Assembly (NCBI GenBank): GCA_014529385.2
Contig: CM043942.1
Span: 63,769,184 to 63,833,183, forward strand
From: Adiantum capillus-veneris
Taxonomy: Eukaryota > Streptophyta > Polypodiopsida > Polypodiales > Pteridaceae
Reading direction: 5' to 3'
DNA: 64,000 nt
Shown here: positions 33,787-44,953 of the stretch, piece by piece
Position numbering within the stretch: the stretch's first letter is position 1
Layout of the letters: each line of letters opens with the position of its first letter
The notes under the pieces: model-generated
The model's database searches: none
The model's input: the letters and a program-made list of their open reading frames with translations, nothing else
What the model was told of the DNA's origin: nothing
Position numbers and translations under genes: made by a program

Positions 33787-34667
33787 CTAAAGAAACGCCT
33801 CACACATGCACTTATCTTAGTTACACCTAATTGGTCACTCATTTTCAATGTGCACACTGATGCTAGTATCACAGTAGTGGGGGGAATCCTTACCAGCCTA
33901 GCAAGGAGTACAGTTAGATCGGCCTATGGGCTATGCAAGTTGGCTACTCACAAAAGCGGAAAGAAACTATAGTACCACTGAAAGATAGGGTTTATTTATT
34001 GTCTACACTCTGCAGAATTTTAGGCATTATCTTTTGGGTGTCCATTTTGTTGTATTAACTGACCACAATGCTCTCAAGTATCTCGTCAACAAGCCTCAGG
34101 TAGTCGGACGTGTTTGGAGGTGGTTATTGCTATTTTAAGAATTTGTTTTTGAATTTATTCTTTGCCTTGTGACAAAGAGCATCTGATGGCCAACCATCTC
34201 TCTAAAATTAAATCAGGGGAACCAATCATAGGTGTCAAATATGAGCTTCCAAACATTTTTCTTTTCGAGGTGGGCACTACCAAAGACTGGTACTCGGACA
34301 TTATGCATCTTTTGTCCGCACGTTCTTCTCCACCAGATCTATCAAGCTTGCAAAAGAGAAGAATTCTTATCAAAAGTAAGCCATATACCATGATTGGTGA
34401 CACGCTTTACAAAAGTGGTCTGGATGGGATTCTTTGTCATTGTGTTTTGCCACATGAAGTTCAAGCCATTCTAGAAGAAGCTCACTATGGTAGTACACAT
34501 GGCCACTACCCCGGACACATCACTGCCCGTTGCCTTTTTCATGTTGGGTTGTGGTGGCCATATGTGTTTTGAGATGCAATGAAGTATGCTAGGTCATGTG
34601 ATTCATGCCAACGGTGTGCCCCAAAACCAACTCGCTAGGCCAACCGCCCCTTACACGTCTCTTTGGC
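33787..34667 (+). pseudogene. RNase H and integrase zinc module of gypsy element F
   Basis: Starts inside RNase H (THALILVTPNW, FNVHTDAS) and runs with stops to an HHCC module: His at 34483-34485, and cysteines at 34597-34599 and 34606-34608 (RSCDSCQRC). A TGA at 34570 and a lost frame around 33970-34140 make it a pseudogene. Orientation and type fit element F, whose gag-protease ends at 18092. The missing RT would have been deleted with A's 5' end. Copia D is inserted right after the HHCC module. Confidence 0.8.
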
Positions 34668-34673
34668 ATGGTT

Positions 34674-34899
34674 TGTTACCATATACATGTGGTAGTGATG
34701 TGTGTGAACACACTAGGACCACTGGGGCATTTTTTCCCTCTTTACAAGGTTTTCCCCCCGAGCATTGTATGTACGCCCATCACTCTAGGGCTATCTATCT
34801 TTCCATTGCACACAAAGTAACATACTCTCTATTGTGTGCCTTGAGCTTCCTTTGTCTTCTCCAAGCTGTGTGCATTTCTCTGCAACCCTAATTCCAACA
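34674..34899 (+). repeat. 5' LTR of copia element D
   Basis: 226 bp, TGTTACCATATAC to ATTCCAACA. It differs from the 3' LTR by scattered substitutions. Confidence 0.95.
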
Positions 34900-34901
34900 A
34901 T

Positions 34902-34916
34902 TGATATCAGAGCAGG
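34902..34916 (+). other. PBS of element D
   Basis: TGATATCAGAGCAGG, the iMet PBS with a G-to-A change at position 3. Confidence 0.8.
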
Positions 34917-35261
34917 TTACGTCCTCCCGGGCTTAGTCACGAGCTGCTCCAGCACACGCCTGCTCACTTTCTCCAATTACAATGAGGTTTGGCGAGCGTT
35001 CATAGGTCGCGACAAATATTTCAGGTGAGCTTGTAGAGCTCAGTCTGCTCAAATTTTTTATTCGGGCTCATTTCGGTCTCCGTTTCCACTACAGGCAGGT
35101 TTGCACAGGCTATTTTGTCATTTTGTGCAAAATTTTTGTCGGCCGATTTCTGCATAACAGGTGCCTTACAGTCTTCTAGGGTTTGTGCTATATAGCATGT
35201 GTTTTTCCCGCTCCGTTTCTCCTATTTTCGGGCAGTTTTCACATCAAGTGCAACATTTACC

Positions 35262-38200
35262 ATGGCTGACAACAACGCAGATTTCTTCAAGATGTTTGCT
35301 ATTGTGGACATGTTGGATGGACACAATTACCCTATGTGGGCTTATATGATGCACACGTTCTTGTGTCAAAGGGCGTCTGGAATATTGTGTAGGGCATTGA
35401 TGTTCGTCCTGGTTTTGAGGATGCAGGCGATGTTGAGGATGTTGCAGGTCTTGCTGCTATTAGAGTTGTTTTGCCTACAGCGGAACAAGCTCGTTGGGAT
35501 GTAAAGGATGCGTTGGATCATGCATTGATTGTGTTGTCTGTGAAGCGCACCATTGTTCCTCACATCCATTAAGCAAAATCTGCAAAGCAGGTTTGGGATA
35601 TTCTAGCAGGTCTTTATGCAAGCCGCAATGAGGCTAAAATTGCTTTGCTGCGTAAAGAGCTGGAGTCAAAGATTATGCATGAGGAAGATGATATGGACAC
35701 TTTTCTTGCTGGTGTCAAGGATATCAATGAGCAACTTATTTCTACAGGTGAAGTCATTTCAGACAGTTCCCTTGTGCAGACTATTCTTGATGCCTTACCA
35801 GATTCTTACCAGACTTTTGCTAGTACTTAGAGACTTATGACCTAAGGAAATCCAGAAGTTCTCAAGTTTGATGCATTATGCACATTGCTGTTGCAAGAGT
35901 CACTTTCCAGAAAAAAAAGGACTAGACAACGTGCAGTTCAACAGACTTTTATCTCTTCTCAAAGAAAGGGTGGTAACAGCAATGCAGCCACTTCTTATGG
36001 TTCTGCTGCGAGTGGCAAAACTTTTGTTCCCAATGCTTCTGATGGCAACACTTTGTCTGGCAATTCTGGTGATAAGGGGCAAAAAGAAGATGCGTTGCCA
36101 ATATTGTAAAGCTAATGATCACTTGATCAAGCAGTGTCCTAAGTTGAAGGCAAAAGAGGCGAAGAAGAAAGAGGTGGTTCCACTGCAAATTCTAGTTCCA
36201 CTACAAATGCAGCCATTGTTGAGTCTTCTGTAAAAGGAGACTGTAATGTTGATGTTGATGTAGAATGGGTTTTTAGCGCAAAGTGCACTTACAATCCTGT
36301 TGTCCATGATGCATGCTTGTCAGTTTGCTAGAGATTCACATGTGTGGTATTTCGACAGTGGTGCTACAAAGCACATTACCTCACATTGTGAATTGTTCTG
36401 AATCACCTCTCTCGAGTCTGTCCCTCATGGGAATTCAATCACTTGTGCCAACAATGCCTCTTATCCGGTTCAAGGAGTTGGAAAGATTGTGCTTACTGCT
36501 GCTAATGGCAATCTTTTCAGACTTTTTGATGTACTTTTTGTACTTGGGATCAAGAAGAATCTCTTGTCTGTATCTGCACTTGCTAGACTTGGACTTGTAG
36601 TCAAATTTGTGGATGACAGATGTACAGTTCGTGATCTCAGTTTTGGTGATGAAATTGTTGCATCTGGCCTTTTGTGTCATGGGCTATATAAGATCACTTT
36701 GTATGACAAGTGTGGACAAAATTTTTCAAATGCAGTTGCAGATTCAAGGGCTATTTCAGATGCAAAACTTTGGCATGCACGTTTTGGTCATCTGAATTTT
36801 GCCAGTTTGCTATGTTTGCAGGAATCTGATATGGTTGCTTCTTTGCCACCTCTTGAAGCACCTGTCAAACATGTTTGTGAAGGCTGTATTTTAGGTAAGA
36901 TGCAGTGTCCTAAGTTTCCAAAGGATGGTTTAGTTCGGGCCACATGCAGGTTGCCGCTTGTGCATAGTGATGTTTGTGGGCCCATGCAAACTCCGTCCTT
37001 GGGCTTTACTTTGTGACTTTCATTGATGATTACTTTAGGCATGCATGGGTATTTCCGCTTAAAGAAAAGTCCAAAGTTTTAATGTGCTTCAAACAACTTT
37101 TGGCTATGGCTGAAAAATGTCTCGAAGTGTACTATGGGCACCCTCCGTTCCGATCGGGGGGGGAGTATATGTCTCATGAATTCAATGCATTTCTGGCTAG
37201 TCGTGGGATAAAACAACAATGTACAGTGCCTTATACACCTCAGCAAAATGGTGTTGCTGAGAGGAAAAACAGGTCACTTACGGAAATGTCACGATGTATG
37301 GTCAAAAGTCAAGCTTTGCCGCATTCTTTTTGGCTTGAGGCCATCATGTGTGCCACTTACGTACTAAACAAGTGTCCTACTAAAGCTTTGCAATCTATTA
37401 CTCCATATGAAGCATGGCATGATAGAAAGCCCTCTATTGAGCACATGCGTGTTTTTGGATGTTTGGCATATGCTTTGGTGCCACAAACACAGCGTAGAAA
37501 ATTGGATGATAAGGCTGTCAAATGTATTTTTGTAGGTTATAGTGCTGAAAGCAAAGGTTACAGGTTGTATCATCCACAAACAAAATGTATTCTGGTTTCA
37601 CAGGATGTAGTGTTTGTGGAAGATTTTGTTCAGCCCTTGCTGTCATGTACTAGAGACAGTAATGTAAGCTCACAGGACATTTATGACACTTTGTTGCCTC
37701 TTTTTAGTGGTGGAAATACGAATGTAAGTTCCAATGAGGCAAATGTACAGCCTATGGGAGTTTCTGAAGATGTTACAGATCAGCCTATTACTGATGCAGA
37801 TGTACATGATGTACTTGATGAGGAAAGGGCTGAAAATGAGTAGGCTAGAGGTATGCCAAAATGGCTGGTGCACACTTTATGTGCAGTAAATTGGATGCAC
37901 CTTTGTCTAGTCATACTCGTTCAGGTTCTTGCCATGCATCTTATGCATCAGATTGTTATGCTTTGGCTACGTCTAGCTTACATGATGTTGAGGAACCTCT
38001 ATCTTTTGATGAAGCATAGAATTCAGAAAATTGGATGGCTACCATGCAATCAGAATATGATGCACTTATAGAAAATGACACATGGAATTTATGTAATTTG
38101 CCTCCTGGCAAAAAGGCCATGGGTACGAAGTAGGTTTACAAGTTGAAACGCAAGCCGGACGGTGAGATCGATCGCCATAAGACTCGACTTGTTGCAAAGG

Positions 38201-39522
38201 GTTATGAACAACAAAAAGGCATAGATTATGAAGAGCCTTTTTCTCCCACTTGTCGTATGACTACTATGCGTTTTCTATGTGCATTGGTAGCTCATTTTGG
38301 TTGGGATGTACATCAATCAGACATTGTCACTGCTTTCTTGAATGGTGACATAATTGAGGAAGTTTATGTAATGCAGCCTCGCGGTTTTGTCATAAAAGGA
38401 CAAGAGGACAAAGTGTGCACATGTAAGAAGGCTTTGTATGGGTTGAAGCAATCTCCTCGTGCTTGGTATGAGAAAGTTGACACTCATTTGGTCAAACGAG
38501 GCTTTCGTAACAGTCCAACAAAAAACACATAGTATGTAAAGCGTGAGGGTGATGTACTTCTCATTGTGGTTCTTTACGTAGATGATTTGCTGATCACTAG
38601 ACCAAATGAGAGACATATTGCTGAATTTAAGGCTGATTTGAATGCTACTTTCAAGATGAAAGATTTGGGGTTGTTGCATCATTATTTGGGCATACAGTTT
38701 AAGCAGTGTGATGGTGGTATTGCCTTGTGTCAGAAAAGTTACATAGAGATATTGCTTTGTAAGTTTGGACTTGAGGATTGCAAACCTATTGCCACTCCCA
38801 TGGAAACAGGTTTGAAGTTGAGTCTACATGATGTTGGCGATCCTGTTGATGTCACTCTTTATCAAACTGCTGTTGGCTGCCTCATTTATGTATGCAACAC
38901 GAGGTCGGATATTCAGTTTGCAGTCTCACAAGTCAGCAAATTTATGCATAGCCCAAGGTCTAAGCATTGACAGGCTGTCAAGAGGATTTTCCCCTACATT
39001 AGTGGCACTTTACATCTTGACTTGTTTTATCCCAAGGGGGGATCATTGTCGCCAGACTTACATGCTTTTTTGGACTCAGATTGGGCTGGTTGTTTTGACA
39101 CGTGAGTGTGCACAAGTGGTTTTTGTTTCATGCTTGGCAGTTCATGTATATCATGGTTGAGCAAGAAGCAACCTATTGTGGCCACTTCGAGTTGTGAGGC
39201 TGAATACAGGGCAGTCTTCATAGCTACGGTTGAGTGTGTATGACTCAGACGCCTTATGGATGATTTGGGTGTTGGACAGGACACTATCTACACTGACAGT
39301 CAGAGCGCATTGGCAATTGTGAGGAACCCAATTTTTCATGCTCACACAAAGCACATTGAGATGCATTACCACTATGTCAGGGAGAGGCTCTCAGCAGGAG
39401 AGATCAGCTTGGCTTATGTGCCAACACAGTACAAGCTTGCAGATCTTTTCACAAAGGCATTGTCTCGTGAGAGGCTTGAAGCTTTCTGCAAAGCTTTGGG
39501 CTTACTCCCCTTTGTGGACTGA
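35262..39522 (+). pseudogene. Copia gag-pol polyprotein of element D
   Basis: ATG at 35262 begins gag (MADNNADFF, LDGHNYPMW). Frameshifts near 35370 and later, plus several stops, break it. Zinc knuckle CQYCKANDHLIKQC lies near 36090-36140. Protease WYFDSGATKHIT lies near 36350. Pre-integrase HHCC is LWHARFGHL..CEGCILGK. The integrase core has GGEYMSHEF and PQQNGVAERKN (37140-37290). RT has a YVDD motif at 38575-38586. RNase H has DSDWAG, SSCEAEYRA, TDSQSALA and TKHIEMHYH, ending at 39522. The stop in SKH*QAVK falls on the same Trp as in element C. Confidence 0.92.
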
Positions 39523-39597
39523 TCATGTCCTCAGGGCATGGCACTTCCCTTTACTCATGTGCCAGCTCTCGTTCACCGCATCACTCCAGGGGATATT

Positions 39598-39663
39598 TGT
39601 TACCATATACATGTGGTAGTGATGTGTGTTCACACACATCACTACACACATCCAGGGGAGATT
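39598..39663 (+). repeat. 66-bp partial duplication of the PPT and LTR start of element D
   Basis: CCAGGGGATATT-TGTTACC occurs at 39586-39604 and again as CCAGGGGAGATT-TGTTACC at 39652-39670. Between them GTAGTGATGTGTG is followed by its reverse complement CACACATCACTAC. Confidence 0.8.
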
Positions 39664-39890
39664 TGTTACCATATACATGTGGTAGTGATGTGTGTGAGCA
39701 CACTAGGACCGCCGGGGAATTTTTTCCCTCTTTAGGAGGTTTTTTCCCCCGAGCATTGTATATACGCCCATCACTCTAGGGCTATCTATCTTTCCATTGC
39801 ACACTAAGTAACATACTCTCTATTGTGTTCCTTGAGCTTCCTTCGTCTTCTCCAAGCTGTTTGCCTTTCTCTGCAAGCCTAATTCCAACA
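39664..39890 (+). repeat. 3' LTR of copia element D
   Basis: 227 bp, ending CCTAATTCCAACA and followed by TGGTT. The G-rich CCAGGGGAGATT before it is the PPT. Confidence 0.95.
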
Positions 39891-40757
39891 TGGTTGCCGT
39901 TTGAAAGGTGGGGCATTGATTTCCAATCAACCCAATTGGCCAGCCAAGGAATAGAAGGTATCTTTTAATTTCACATACTATGCTACCAAATGGGCAGAGG
40001 TAGCGACAACTTGTGATTGCACATCAGTCACAATGGAAAATCCCTTGTATGAAAACATATTTTGCAGGTTTGGTTTCCCTCTTGAAATCACCAGCGACGA
40101 TCAGGGCACCCACTTTGTCAATGAGCTTTTGGGCAATCATTTTACCCGGTATAAAACTTTTCATAGGAAGTCCTTCTCCTACTATCCTTGGGCAAACAGG
40201 TAGGCCGAAAGCACCAACAAAGTAATTCTTTCTTTGCTTCGCAAAACTTGCCGCCTTCACTCGACATATTGGCCAACGTCGGTTTTAGGTGCTACATGGG
40301 CATATCGCACTGCTTTCAAGGCCACACCTCAACATTCGCCATTTCAACTTGTCTTTGGACTAGAAGTAGTGGCACCTTTTAAATTTAATTTTGGTTCACC
40401 GCGGGTCACTACAATTAAGGTGGACTGTCCTAGAACCCAACATTGTGCTATGGCTAGTCGGCTCAGCAGACTAGAAGAGGAGCGCTCCTGGCCAATCAAG
40501 TCCTAGAAATAGAATAGCAACGAAGGAAGGCTTGGCAAGATCAACATCTAAAGACTAGAAAGTTTGGTAAAGGTTCATTAGTTCTTTTATATGAGGCAAA
40601 TTATGTGAAAAAGGACAAGAAGCTGTTGCCTGTATCGCAAGGGCCATTTGTTGTTGCTAACGTTCTTCCTCAAGGAGTTATTAATATGCACACATTGTTG
40701 GGGGAATCTCTACTGTTAGTTAATGGTTCTCGGCTCAAGCCATACCGCAACTGGTGA
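39891..40757 (+). pseudogene. Integrase core and C-terminus of gypsy element F
   Basis: Continues the frame broken by element D: LPFERWGIDF (first catalytic Asp), then in shifted frames EITSDDQGTHFVN (second Asp). C-terminal SLVLLYEANYVKKDKKLL and VNGSRLKPYRNW end with TGA at 40755-40757. Several frameshifts and stops. No chromodomain is visible after it, and no 3' LTR matching 15582-15753 follows in the window. Confidence 0.8.
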
Positions 40758-40817
40758 TCAACATTTGAACTCCTTTGCTCGACCATCAATATGCTTGCAC
40801 ACGCCTAGAGACCTCGT

Positions 40818-41570
40818 TTTTCTCTCTTGCAACAAACTCTCTTTCTCTCTCAACTCGCCTTGTCCCCTGCTTACTCGCCAATCTTCCTCTGTACTCACTC
40901 TTTTACCCTCCTATTTCTCTCTCCCTCTCTAGGATTCTACTGTCTCTCCCACCTTCTTTCTCTCCCCTCTTGCCCTCTTTCTCTCTCCTCTAACTTTCCC
41001 AACTCGCCCTTTTTTCTTCTCTCACTTTGCCTCGCCCTCTTTCTCTCTCCTCTCACCCCATTTCCCACCTTGCCCCACTTTCCCTCGCCTATTTATCTCC
41101 CCTGTCACCCTCTTTCTCTCTCCTCTCGCCCTCTTTTCCTCTCCTCCCACCCAACTTTTCCAACTTGCCCTTTTTTCTTCTCCCACTTTACCTCGCCCTC
41201 TTTCTCTCTCCTCTTGCCCAACTTTGCTTGACCTCTTTGTCTCTCCTCCCACCCTCTTATTCTCTCCCCTCACCCTCTTTCTCTCTCTACTCACCCATCC
41301 CTCCCCTCTCTCTACTCTCCCTCTTTCTCTCTTCTCTCGCCCCTGCCCCTCGCCCTCCTTCTCTCTCCTCTCGTCCTCTTTCTCTCTCTAATCACCCATC
41401 CCTCCCCTCTCTCTCCTCGCCTTCAGCCCCTTCTCCTCGCCCACTTTTCTTACCCTCTCCACTCTTTCTCTCTCCTCTCGCCCCAATTCCCCCACCCCCT
41501 TGCCTTCCTTCTCTCTCTCGTCGCCCCTTCTCACCCTGTTTCTCTCCCCTCATGCCCCCTTCCAGATTTG
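40818..41570. repeat. Pyrimidine-rich minisatellite
   Basis: Degenerate tandem units of the type CTCGCCCTCTTTCTCTCTCC. All Leu/Pro/Ser-rich ORFs in this stretch arise from it. Confidence 0.85.
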
Positions 41571-42778
41571 TCAAATTCTGCACCAAAAGTAACTTTTAAC
41601 GAATTGGAAACTATTTTCAACCAAAACTATCAGAAAGTAAGAGCTTTTTTATTTTCAAATCTATTTATGTTAAGCTTCTTCTTAGAAATCTTTGATTTAC
41701 TTTTTATACATCATATGGAATTTGATTTTGCATAAAAGTAGTTAGATCAAGAATGAATTAGATTGAGATTACATTGCATATTGATACGTATTGAGTTTTT
41801 TTGTTGCATGATTTTTGAATTTCTTTTCATGTATTATATGCAATTCAATTTTTGTGAAAGAAAACAGATCAAAAGTTCAACATGTTGAATTTACATAATC
41901 TTCAATTTTATTTACTTACTAAAAGAAAAGAGATGAATTGATTGATCACCATAATTACTCTTTATGCATATCACATATATTTCAATGTATATGAATCAAT
42001 CACTTAGATCTTATACATATCGCATATATTTCAATGCACGTGCATCAAATTAGATCAAAGTCATATCATTGTAGGTCTTTTTATCTTGCTTTTCTTTTTT
42101 ATATGAATGATTTATGATAAATATGAAATCAAGATTTTTTTTTTGTTCAATATTGAGAGTTGCATGATGCTATTGTAGAGGGAATTATATCCATCAATTT
42201 TTTTCACAGAAAGATTTAATGTATAATGTTTTACTTGAAGAAAGGGATTCTTATGCATCGTAGATATTGAAAAGATATGGCTTTGATAGTTCATAAAGAG
42301 TTATGATTGTAGATATCGAAGAACTATAATTTTGATAGTTTATCTCATATTCGAAGAATTATGTTTGGATAATTATTTTTATTCTTTTTATATGGATATG
42401 AAAGTGTTATGTTTCAATTATTTATTTTGCTACATCACAAACACTTATGATTTTTATAATTTTTCGATTAATCTTTAGTTGATGTTGAAGCTTATGCTTT
42501 AATAATTCATATTATTTTTCTTCTCTACGAATGTCAACAGTTATAATTTTGATGGTCTATCAAAGAGTTATATTTTGATAATATGTTTTCTCTTTTGATT
42601 ATAAATATTGTAGATTTATAATTTTAATGATTTTCTTATTCTTGATAACTCATGTCAAATCATTATGATCTATTAATAATTCATATCAATTCTTTATATA
42701 TGGATATTAAAGATTTATAGTTTTATTCATGATAATATTTTATGATTGCTTATCATTGAGCTTGTGATTATAGAGTTA
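41571..42778. other. AT-rich stretch without genes
   Basis: Loosely repeated phrases (GATATTGAAGAATTAT, TAATTTTGATAGTT) suggest an old diverged tandem or LTR region. No coding signal. Confidence 0.45.
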
Positions 42779-43240
42779 TTTCATGATATCATGATACATA
42801 TTCATGGTGATTACAAACCGTTATGCTACGGATTGTTTATTATTGAGGTGATTATTTCTTTATAAATTTGTTTCATGATGTCACAATACATTTTAATGGT
42901 GATTACAAATCTTTTGTATTGGTCGTTTCTCATTGAGATGATTATTCTTTTATGGACTTGTTTCATGATGCCATGATGCGTTTTTTATGATTGTAAGTCA
43001 TTCGTACATATTATTCATTATTGAGATGGTTATCATTTTACGAAGTTGTTCCATGATGCCATGATGCATTTTTAAGTGTTTTATTTTATTGAGATGGTTA
43101 TTCTTCCGTGGAGTTGTTCCATGATACCATAAAAGATTTTTTCTGATTGAAAGTCATTTATATTGATCATTCATTTTATTGATATCATTATTATTTCATG
43201 GATTTGTTTCATGATGTCATGATGTGTTTCTATGATGACT
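42779..43240. repeat. ~90-bp tandem array
   Basis: Units begin TTTCATGATG at 42779, 42871, 42961, 43049, 43117 and 43207 (periods 92, 90, 88, 68, 90). They share CATGATGCC and TTGAGATGGTTAT blocks. Confidence 0.85.
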
Positions 43241-43268
43241 AGAAGTTTCACCCTCATAATAGGTATTT

Positions 43269-43400
43269 CATGGTGCTATGACTGTTATCATTTTATTGAC
43301 TCTCGTCATGGTGCTATGGTTGTTATCTTCTTATTACACCCTCGTCGTCATTGGTGCTATGATTGTTATAGTCTTATTACACCATTGTCTTCATGGGTGC
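43269..43400. repeat. ~40-bp tandem array
   Basis: CATGGTGCTATG..TGTTAT units start at 43269, 43307, 43349 and 43392. Confidence 0.8.
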
Positions 43401-43479
43401 TTATATAAGAGGAGTTGTCTATAACCGTTAACATTACCGTGGAAAAACAAAGGAAAAAGGAGAGAGAAAAATTTGTGTG

Positions 43480-43612
43480 GGCGGCAATAACCGTGGCTAT
43501 GAACGCGGTAGTGGTTTATCAGCAATAAGCGGGGTAATAGTCGCGGCAATATACGCGCTGCTATTACCGCGACCTTTGCCGTTGTTACTACCGCGTACAT
43601 TACCGCTAAACA
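43480..43612. repeat. GC-rich patch with inverted CGCGGTAAT motifs
   Basis: Repeated CGCGGTAAT / ATTACCGCG words in both orientations. The GTCGCGGCAATA and TATTACCGCGAC copies form a 12-bp inverted repeat with one mismatch. The composition contrasts sharply with the AT-rich flanks. Confidence 0.6.
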
Positions 43613-43618
43613 CCAATT

Positions 43619-43673
43619 CAAAAATAAAGGTGCTCATTAATTTGGGTGGCCCAAATGAGCACCTTTATTTTTG
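43619..43673. repeat. Near-perfect hairpin, 24-bp stem and 3-bp loop
   Basis: Arms 43619-43646 and 43650-43673 are reverse complements except for a 4-base-or-less bulge (extra TAA) in the left arm. The loop is TGG. Confidence 0.85.
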
Positions 43674-43874
43674 ACCTGCATAAAACAATGAGACATCAAT
43701 TGTTTTTTGGAAGAGTATAAAAATATCAAAGAATTGAAATTGAATTTACTTTACCTTGACAATTAAAAATGTAGAAGATCAACTATTTAAAAAAGTTACA
43801 ATAAAAAGTAAATAGCTGTATATACATTGTGCCACATTAAAATTTACGAAAGTTTTGACAAAACATTTTTTTAT
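43674..43874. other. AT-rich sequence 3' of the split gene
   Basis: Likely 3' flank or untranslated region of the minus-strand gene ending at 43875. No ORF. Confidence 0.4.
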
Positions 43875-44350
43875 CTAATCCTCGTCGTCGTCCAGAGGCA
43901 CGTATGTTGGATCACTTTGACTCTACATAAACCCAAACCAAATTAAAAAATTATCCACAACTCAAAACAATTGATACAAAATTACTTGTTTAAACTTACC
44001 GCTTGTAGTGGTCCAACCGCCGCGTTGAATTGCTTGCGAGAGATGTGGTTGTTTTCAAACAACCATCACCAAGTATCAAATTCTGTATGTTGCTCTCGAT
44101 ACTTGACCATCTCTCTAGTTGGTCGAACGAGAGTGACATTTTCCTAAGTTAGCAATAACAATACCAAATTATCAACTACAATCTTTATAATCAATGATCG
44201 ACGTTATAATTCAAATAATCTTACATATTTATCCTTCCAAGCTCCCTTACCTCCTGAGCCATAGTGTGTGGGAGTTTGTCTTGTGCGGGCCTCGCATTGT
44301 TGTCTATATAATGAGCCCATCGCAGCTTGATCGCTCTTCTCTTGAATTGT
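43875..44350 (-). pseudogene. 3' exons of a multi-exon gene split by element B
   Basis: Three exons with plausible GT..AG borders. 44350-44225 ends TAT|gtaagatt. 44143-44000 follows aacttag and ends CAAGCG|gtaagt. 43922-43875 follows tatgtag, encodes SQSDPTYVPLDDDED and ends in TAG. Introns are about 81 and 77 bp. Phases agree across both introns. An in-frame TGA lies in the middle exon (after EFDTW). The reading frame joins 57862 on the far side of element B. I do not recognise the protein; a plant DNA-transposon ORF (Ptta/En-Spm accessory type) is one option, a host gene the other. Confidence 0.6.
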
Positions 44351-44601
44351 TGTGCGCTCCTTGCCGCACTGTCGAAGCAAGGGACTTGCCAATACACCGT
44401 ATGCGAGCCACAAACGGCTCCAAGCACACAACAAGCCTAAACTAGCAAGCTCAAGAAAACAAAGGGTGTGTCACTCACCGCTCTACGCTCGCCTTCGTGG
44501 TGGATTCCTCGCCGCGATGAAGAAGAAGCTGCAGTCGTGCCGCGCTCAACCGCTTCGCTGCCGTCGTGCCTTCGTAATGCTCGATCGCACACACACTCTC
44601 C

Positions 44602-44635
<34 letters not shown>

Positions 44636-44938
44636 AGGAGGTGAAGAAGAAGAAGATGGAGATGGAGCAAGAGCACTCTTCAATTGCACAAATGAGAGAA
44701 TGAGTAAAAATTAGGTTTAGTTGGCTTTTATAGGAGCTCACCCCATTCACACTTGGGCGCCCATGCTTAACCAACTAATCCCTTGAATGTCCAAGTTAAA
44801 GTGCGCCTCTCATCGACGATCACTCTACCTTTCCTTATTGGTCCGACAAGCCCGGTACCTGACTCTACCAAATACATAATACGCGTCCATCGTAGGTGAT
44901 GGGTGTCCGTGTGCCGTGAGGGTTAACATGCCCCCCTT
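44351..44938 (-). repeat. 3' LTR of element B
   Basis: 588 bp, near-identical to 57288-57861. Includes a compound CT/CA microsatellite near 44594-44637 that is longer here than in the other LTR. Confidence 0.95.
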
Positions 44939-44953
44939 CCTGATGTAGATTCC
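44939..44953 (-). other. Terminal polypurine tract of element B
   Basis: On the minus strand CAGGAAGGGGGGCA directly precedes the LTR start TGTTAACC. Confidence 0.85.

Larger units (their letters stand above)
34674..39890 (+). mobile_element. Complete Ty1/copia LTR retrotransposon (element D)
   Basis: LTRs of 226 and 227 bp with TGTTACC..CCAACA ends, a 5-bp target duplication TGGTT (34669-34673 and 39891-39895), an iMet-type PBS and plus-strand gag-pol. It interrupts element F between integrase HHCC and catalytic core; the F reading resumes after 39895 with LPFERWGIDF. The same LTR family flanks the left window edge. Confidence 0.95.

Noticed and set aside
40827-41599. Overlapping 130-190 codon Pro/Ser/Leu ORFs
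   Set aside because: Products of the pyrimidine minisatellite; every frame is open because the units contain no stop codons.
42779-43400. Possible CRISPR-like array
   Set aside because: The repeats are head-to-tail degenerate units without unique spacers, in a plant retrotransposon setting.
44352-44774. ORFs repeated at 57142-57709
   Set aside because: Identical because both are the LTR of element B; they cross the CT/CA repeat and lack conserved motifs.
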